From the NCBI GenBank assembly GCA_020746875.1, contig JAGTJL010000001.1:1860001-1924000 (forward strand): a stretch of 64,000 nucleotides of DNA, given 5' to 3'. The notes beneath the pieces are model-generated. The model did no database searches, was not told where the DNA came from, and worked only from the letters and a program-made list of their open reading frames with translations. This document shows, in pieces, positions 57,527 through 64,000 of this stretch; position 1 is the first letter of the stretch, and every line of letters begins with the position of its first letter. The position numbers and the translations under genes were made by a program. This stretch comes from Rhexocercosporidium sp. MPI-PUGE-AT-0058 (Eukaryota > Ascomycota > Leotiomycetes > Helotiales).

Positions 57527-60500
57527 ATGAACAACTTCTTTGGCACACAGTATTCCCAGGAGGACCTGCAGCAGCGGCTTGCACAGCGGAGACGAAATGG
57601 TCCTTCACGAACATCGAGCATGGCAATGGTGCCGTCAGCAGGCTCACCAGTGAACGAAGAGGCGGTCGATATAGCGGGGATGGTGCCCGTTCGAGGAGAT
57701 ACACTGGACGACATCATAATGCAGAACAATAACGAGCTACAACGGCGGCAGAGCATACCGCACGCGTACCAGTCCCAGGATATGGACCGCAGAACTCCCA
57801 TCATGGAATTCGGGACATCTAATAACTCCTTAAACGGCTATCAGTTTGTGCCTCAGACGACAGGGCCAGCAGACTCGCAAGCCCACCTGCGAAGGCAATC
57901 TGTGGACGAAATGGCAATGGGTGGTGGGTTTGTTGACATGTCTTCAATGAACATGTCGGGACCGCAGATGGGTTACTCATCCTCCATGCAGATGCGAGAT
58001 CCTTTAAGCATCAACACGAATTCCCAATACCCTGGAATGACTACGGATATGATGCAGAATATGATTGGATACTCGCCAATGGGCATTGAAGCACTCTCGG
58101 AGGAAGACTCAAATGCCATGAACATGTTTTCCCCGGCAAGCTATCAACAAAATTATGGCAATGGCAACATGGATGGGATGTCAGGCAATTTTATGATGCC
58201 TCCAAACATGTCAGATGGACTGCCAGTTCAAACGCCGAGCATGAATAGTGCTGAGGAAACCAACGACCTGGCTACCCCCAGAACTGGTCTTCTGGCTACG
58301 GAAAATGCCACGATCAATTCCCCAAGAGGCATCAATATGGGTCAGAATATGGCTTCATATAACTCCCCCGTGTCGAGTATCCCGCCGGATCTCTCCACCC
58401 AGAATTCCTCCTACAACCTTCCACAGCCACTAACCCCGGTATTGGGTCAAGATGCAGCACCAGAAATGGAGATCGGTCCAAAACCGGAACCGAAATCATC
58501 GGGCTATCACGGAATCTATTCGTCGAGTGGTTTCGACATGCTAGGAGCTTTAATGAAAGTTGCGACGAGGAAAAATCCAGAAATCGACATTGGCAAGGTT
58601 GATATGTCGTGTGCTTTCGTCGTGTGCGACATCACTCTTTATGACTGCCCCATAATTTATGTCTCGGACATTTTTGAGCGATTGACTGGATATACAAAGC
58701 ATGAAGTCAAGGGCCAAAATTGTCGATTCCTCCAATCGCCAGAGGGGAAGGTAGAGGCTGGGGCACGGAGAGAGTTCGTGGACAATGACTCTGTTTACTA
58801 TTTGAAGAATAGGATAGATGGCAAAAAGGAGGCACAGCGGAGTTTGATCAATTACCGAAAAGGTGGTCAGCCATTCATGAACTTGTTAACGATGATACCC
58901 ATTACTGGAGAGGATGACAAGGAGATTAGATACTTCGTGGGTTTTCAGGTTGATCTCGTCGAAAAGCCCACCGCAGTGGCGACCAAGAATTCAAGCGGCT
59001 TATACACGGTTGACTATTCGCAAGGACAGCTGCCAAGATATGTTTGGAATCCTCCCGAGGCGAGCCGGCCTATGGATGGTGGCCAGACGATCAGTCGGGA
59101 TGATGTTTCTACGGTGCTGAGCTCTATTAACAGCAGCTCGGAATCGGAGTTGACCAAGCGCATGTGGGACAAGGTTCTGCTAGAGAATACGGATGATGTT
59201 GTCCATGTTCTTTCTCTGAAGGGCTTGTTCCTCTACTTGTCGCCGTCGTGTCGCAATGTGCTGGAATACGATGCTTCAGAGCTTGTAGGCACGGCCTTAT
59301 CTTCCGTCTGCCATCCAAGTGACATTGTACCTGTCACACGAGAATTGAAGGATACATCGACTGGAGCAGCAGTCAACGTTGTTTTCCGAATCCGACGGAA
59401 GAAGAGCGGTTACACCTGGTTCGAGAGTCATGGATCTCTATGTGTAGAGCAAGGCAAGGGTCGGAAGTGCATCATTCTGGTCGGCAGAGAACGACCGGTC
59501 TATGCTCTCCATCGTCACGATATCGATGCCGCTGGAGGAATTGGGGAGAGCGAGATGTGGACCAAGCTGTCTACTTCGGGAATGTTCTTGTTCGTCTCAT
59601 CAAACGTGCGCACGCTCTTAGACAGATCATCGGAAGATCTTGTTGGCACTAGCATTCAGGCTCTGATGCGTGCCGAGTCTAGGGTCGAGTTTGGCCGATC
59701 TTTAGAGAATGCCAGAACTGGAAAACGTGTGACTCACAAACATGAGATATTGAACAAGAGAGGTTTGGTCCTGCAGGCGCAGACTACATTGTATCCTGGC
59801 GATGCTTCAGAAGGCCAAAAGCCAACGTTTCTCGTTGCCCAGACCCGGTTACTGAAGTCATCCACACGTCAGGTTGCCCCTGCTCTTGGCTCCCATGGGT
59901 CGAAGTCAGTCAGTCCAATTCAAAGAATGGATAATTCCTCTGATGAACCGACGCCTCATAGCCATCCCTCGGCGGCATTATCATCAAATCTCACCCTAGA
60001 GTTGATTCATACCCCCAAGACAGAGGCTTCCCTGTCGACACTGGCCAATACAGGTGTAATCTCACAAGCAGGTGGATCGGGATTACCAATTGGATCTCAA
60101 GATCTTGCGTTGGCGTCAGAAGACAACATCTTCGACGAGTTGAAGACGACTCGTTGTACAAGTTGGCAATTTGAGCTGCGACAAATGGAGAAGAGCAACA
60201 GGCTACTTGCCGAAGAGTTGGCAGCTCTGCTATCCAGCAAGAAGAAGCGCAAGAGGCGGAAAGGCGCAGGTCACCCTCACCGTGACTGCGCTAACTGTCA
60301 CACGCGAGTTACACCGGAATGGCGAAGAGGACCAAGCGGACAGAGAGATCTCTGCAACAGTTGTGGGCTGCGATGGGCTAAACAGGTGAGTCGTAGTAAT
60401 TCTGAGCATAGTGGCACCGTCCGACAAGCCGGACAGGCCTGGTCACCGTCCAACTCCTCCACGGAGCGAAGTTAATGTGCTGAATAACACACACGCACTC

Positions 60501-61142
60501 CCCGATTATTCTCTGCATTTCTTTCGATATCGAAGACCTTTCGACCCAGTCCAAGCATACAAAGCTCAAGAGGTGACAATACGGTGCAAGATGCCGTATC
60601 CCTTCGATTGCAAAATCGCTACCAGAGAAGCATCTCTGTGTCTTACGCCTCATTCTCCTACTGCCCTCCACCAATCACCGCCGTCTATTGTCTTATACTC
60701 TGATTTGTTCTGTTCTTGTTTGAAATGTCATCACGCCATAATTTGTATTCCTATCACTTTTATATCACTTTGTCATTTCGCAATCACTCCCATTTTCTCC
60801 CGCACCATACTAACACATCACCCCCAACAGACTGGCCGCGTCTCTCCCCGCAACTCTACCCGCGGCGGCGACGCCTCGAAACAATCTCAGAACTCCTCAT
60901 CACCAGCCCACTCCTCGCCCCTCCAACAAGAAGTCTCGCAGAACAAGCTCGGCAACCCGAATCTCAATTTGGACAAGACGGCCCGCGGCGACATGAAAGG
61001 CGACGGGGCTGCTGTTCCCGAGAGTTTGGGTGGTAGGAGTACGTTTGAGAGTATGCCGATTCATCAGCCTAGTCAGGGGTATCGCGAGGGAGGGAAGAGG
61101 AAGATTACAAATATTGATGAGACGGATGAGGGGGTTACGTGA
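57527..61142 (+). CDS. wc-1: White-collar-1 blue-light receptor and GATA transcription factor
   Basis: Two exons (57527-60385 and 60831-61142) joined by an unusually long 445-bp intron give 1056 residues. The start is ATG 57527 (MNNFFGTQYSQEDLQQ); the frame opens 33 bp earlier only with TTG. The N-terminus is Met/Gln/Asn/Ser-rich. A LOV domain (about 345-485) has flavin-adduct Cys399 within NCRFLQSPEG and ends YFVGFQVDLVEKP. Two PAS domains follow: one near 545-660 (VVHVLSLKGLFLYLSPSCRNVL) and one near 685-790 (MFLFVSSNVRTLLDRS). Next are a basic NLS (KKKRKRRKG) and a GATA zinc finger C921-x2-C924-x18-C943-x2-C946. Exon 2 supplies a Ser/Asn-rich tail (TGRVSPRNSTRGGDASK). With WC-2 it forms the nuclear white-collar complex driving light responses and the circadian clock. 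Without the long intron the frame would end after SNSSTERS at 60475, giving a shorter alternative. Confidence 0.95.
60386..60830 (+). other. Long intron of wc-1
   Basis: GTGAGT donor directly after the zinc-finger block WAKQ, ACTAAC branch site at about 60809-60814 and AACAG acceptor. Read-through gives 30 extra codons and a stop at 60473-60475. Confidence 0.75.
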
Positions 61143-62875
61143 GATGGCCGCGGTGTGATGTGATGTCTTGACATGAGGTGTGGCGTCGTAATATGGAGGG
61201 GAATAGGGAAATTAAGGAAAGTTTTGAAGCGGGGTGATTGTGTCGTCTCTTACTTTGCTGCTTTCTCAGGCGCTTGGAGGTTGAGGCTGGAAGGGAGTCC
61301 ATGGCCCATGGGAAATTAGGGATAGAATGGCTGGAATGCATGTGTGGCTGGACATACTATACAGCATATCTGAATGAGTGGATGGCTTGATGGTCCTCAT
61401 TTCTTTCCCGTTTGCTTTCGCGGACAAGCGGGCGTGGCGCGGTTCGCTTCCGCATTGGCTGCGCCGGCTTAAGTTGAGGGGTTTTACACGGCGAATTCAA
61501 CTGTCTCACACTTCCACCCGGAAAGGGCATGAGAGTGATTTTATTCTTCTATCACACACATATAAGTTAAACAAAAATGAGACCGAAACCCAGCCAGCCC
61601 GCCCAGCCAGTCAACACGGCCTACCTAGTAATTAGAGGCCACTTTCACCAAGGGATCTAGACCTAGATCTAGATTTGAACTCTCCCTCGCCTATCAACCC
61701 TGAATCGAGTCGGCTCGTGGTGAATGTCGCTTTTGACCCCTTCATCGTGCTGATTCACAATCGAACCTGAATGTAACTTACCATGTGCCATCGAGCCGTG
61801 GCAGTTGGATGCAGATCGTATTACTTACTGTAGTGCCGATAATAGCCATGCCATTCGATCTCCTCAACCCAGGGACTTGGGATAATGATCTGCTCGCGAG
61901 GATCGCTAGTGACTGAGCCGGCTCTTCTCATATATAAGAGATCATCACTTAGAAATTCCATAGCAGGAATGGAGGAGACACATATTGTATTTAATACATC
62001 TTTCTCCGCACTCCTCTTGTTACCAACTCGTACTCTTCAAGTCTCAGATAAATCCAGAAATGATTAATCTGTTATTTACCGAAGCTAGGAATTTTTCCGT
62101 GTGCCTCGCTCCTTACTACCTCTCTTATTGTGTGATACTGAGATTCGTTCCTTCCAAAATATAAGAAGATCAACTACCCCAATCTGGCACTGCTGCTTGA
62201 ATCAGGTAAGACTGTCGTGATGGAGAACGAGTGGGGTACGGCGGAAGAGGATTCACCCAATAGTTTTGTACATTTTTTTCGGCGAAGAAAGCGTGTGCGA
62301 AAAGAAAACGGAAATGGGCGCAAGGGTATTTTGGGAGGTTTTGCTTTGCTGTGTTGCTTTCCTGTGTAGTGGCCTTGGTTGGTAAATTGAGCTAGCTCGC
62401 TTATCTTTTGTGTATTGTTGTCTTCTCTCTACCAAGGGCGGGCCACAAACCCGGATTTCATTCGGCTTCAAGATAACGCAAGTCAAAGGTTATCGAATCA
62501 ATTTTCTTCCTGGGACCCTGAAGTGGCTATAAGTGGGTTGTATGATAAATTTTCGCAGAGGTGTTCTGGGGGATGCGATCCGGCTGGATTTTCGAACAAA
62601 GAATCTCCGAAGACATAGGTCGATGATATGACTGGTAAGAGGATTTGGATCTTGTAGTAAGAATTCTGAAGCCCTCAAATAACCAAGGAAGCGAGCAGCT
62701 TGAAAGTAAACAAAACAGTCACGTGGCAGACGTGCTAATGAAGGCTTAAAAGCCAAAGGCATTCGGTGTTTGTTTTACTTTTGCCGAATATATCTGCGAT
62801 GGATGGGGGAAATTGGAACCACAAGATCAGGATAACACACAGAAGCTGATGTCAATCCGCAGCCTCATTCTCCAC
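61143..62875. other. Intergenic, nothing recognised
   Basis: Convergent region between wc-1 and the Dal5-type permease. It contains a palindromic patch of CTAGATC units (61658-61675). Short frames lack motifs. No tRNA cloverleaf was noticed. Confidence 0.45.
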
Positions 62876-63951
62876 TCACAACAAATATCTAAACCCCTTC
62901 TGCCTCCCGCCAATAACCTCCTCGTCACCAGTACTAACTGCCTCCGCCTTATCCATCCGACGATTTTCCCACCGAAGCCAGAAACGAAGCACCATCGCCG
63001 TAGCGGCACAAAGACCACAGAATAGCGACAAGGTGATACCAGCCGTGATGTATCGCGGCTTTGCGGAATTCGGATACAGGTAACTGGTGAAGAGGTGTGT
63101 GCAATTGGCCAAAGAGTTCACCATAGCAAGCGCAGCAGCTCGTTTAGACTTTGAACGTTTACGTTAGCTGGAGTTTCTGTGATTGTGCGGGTTGGATAAG
63201 AGGGGTGGCTTGGCTTACTTTTGGTCTGGGGATCGTGCTTGAGACCCATGAAAGCGTAACGTTGAACGCGGAATACACACCCATTGTCATTAAGAACATA
63301 CTCGCATACCGTCCAGCAGTACTCGTCAACGAAATGCAAAGGATATTCCCCAGCATGGAAATTGACAGGGGTAGAGCGATGTGGAAAGCTCGTTCGTTTG
63401 TCTTGCCCGAGTGCAGAGAGTTTCCGAGGGACGTGAAGAAGGCCAATGCGTAGGGAGGTGCTGTGAGTAAGAGAGTCGTGATCTTGTTGTAGCCGAGAGT
63501 GCTGACGATCGAGGGGAAGAAATATGTCTATCTTTTTGTCAGGGACGGAATCCTGAAAATTTGATTGGGAATCTATGCTGGTGCTGCCGTAGGGTACGGA
63601 GACTTACATATGCCATTCCGACCAAAAGAGAGAACTGTAGCAGGATCAACATATACACCTTTGGGTCTTTCAGCGCTTGCACGGCACCAGTCCAGATGGA
63701 CTCTCCGTCTTCGCCGTCCTCTTGTCCAGCAGCTTCGTCGGCGATTCGCCAAATGGCGTATTCGCGCTCTTCATCTGTGAGCCATTTCGCTTCTGTTTGT
63801 AAATACTCATTAGTTGAATTATTCTCTGCTTAGGATTGAGAAAGAAGACGGGAGTTGAAGCACGTACTTTTAGGGTAGTTGGGAAGGATGAGCACAGCAA
63901 GGAGAGCAACTGCAATAGTGACGCTCCCTTCTAAGATGAACAGCCATCTCC
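62876..63951 (-). CDS. MFS anion:cation symporter (Dal5/allantoate permease type), partial
   Basis: Minus-strand exons 63951-63868, 63792-63608, 63527-63219 and 63148-62876 with introns of 75, 80 and 70 bp give the last 283 residues; the 5' half lies beyond the window. Landmarks of the Dal5 clade are WRWLFILEGSVTIAVALLAV with FPNYPK-like LPNYPK after TM6, WLTDEEREYAIWRI in the central loop, VYMLILLQFSLLVGMAYTYFFPSIV, GYNKITTLLLTAPPYALAF in TM8, SKRAAALAMVNSLANCTHLFTSYLYP in TM11, and a charged cytosolic tail (WENRRMDKAEAV). The family takes up allantoate, nicotinate, pantothenate or similar anions across the plasma membrane; the substrate is undecided. The 63951 boundary is a splice acceptor (TTCTAG), so the next exon upstream lies near or past 64000. 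Confidence 0.88.
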
Positions 63952-64000
63952 CTAGAAGATGAACGAGTAAGTATTTTTTCCATCAACTAAACGAATATTT

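Noticed and set aside
1..64000. CRISPR arrays, rRNA and tRNA genes
   Set aside because: No short regular spacer-repeat arrays, rRNA cores or convincing tRNA cloverleaf sequences were seen. A tRNA scan program would be needed to exclude tRNAs fully.

Overview
The window is nuclear DNA of a filamentous ascomycete (Pezizomycotina; Leotiomycetes is my best guess, from protein style only). The signs are short 48-104 bp GT-AG introns, a white-collar-1 photoreceptor, HET and NACHT-WD40 self/non-self genes, and strong RIP (repeat-induced point mutation, CpA to TpA) in the repeats. Base composition splits the window sharply. Bases 1-16140 and 17291-19050 are AT-rich, stop-ridden repeat blocks; the rest is normal coding DNA.

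Region by region. 1-7166: a RIP-mutated Ty3/Gypsy retrotransposon on the minus strand, holding a complete Fot1/pogo-type transposon (1251-3109) and a small 90-bp insertion (4148-4237). 7172-15095: a complete Ty1/Copia element with 184-bp LTRs and an AGGAC target duplication, pol on the minus strand and an extra plus-strand coding remnant between pol and the 3' LTR. 16194-20274: a sugar-transporter pseudogene split by a second Fot/pogo-like transposon (17291-19381), which itself carries a nested inverted-repeat insertion (19048-19308). 21537-21994: a small secreted cysteine-rich protein. 23489-25278: an intact MFS transporter. 25669-30566: a hydrolase-NACHT-WD40 NLR-like gene, reconstructed in five exons. 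30957-32396: a Tc1/mariner-type transposon with four nonsense mutations. 33420-36282: two decayed genes (ketosamine-kinase-like and drug/H+ MFS). 36703-38556: an intact amidase. 38761-41725: a HET-domain protein and an unknown neighbour. 42098-43195: a double GFA-domain protein. 44604-46458: a DHA1-type MFS transporter. 46960-47880: five degenerate copies of a ~180-bp repeat. 49676-51263: an Sds23-like CBS protein. 52402-55953: importin beta-3 (Kap121/Pse1). 57527-61142: white-collar-1. 62876 to the window end: the C-terminal half of a Dal5-type MFS permease.

The housekeeping/regulatory genes (Sds23, Kap121, WC-1) cluster in a repeat-poor right third. The left half is an accessory compartment of transporters, self/non-self genes, a candidate effector, dead genes and nested mobile elements. 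Exon joins were chosen by canonical splice sites and checked for frame and for divisibility of total length by three. Family assignments come from motif recognition without any database search.
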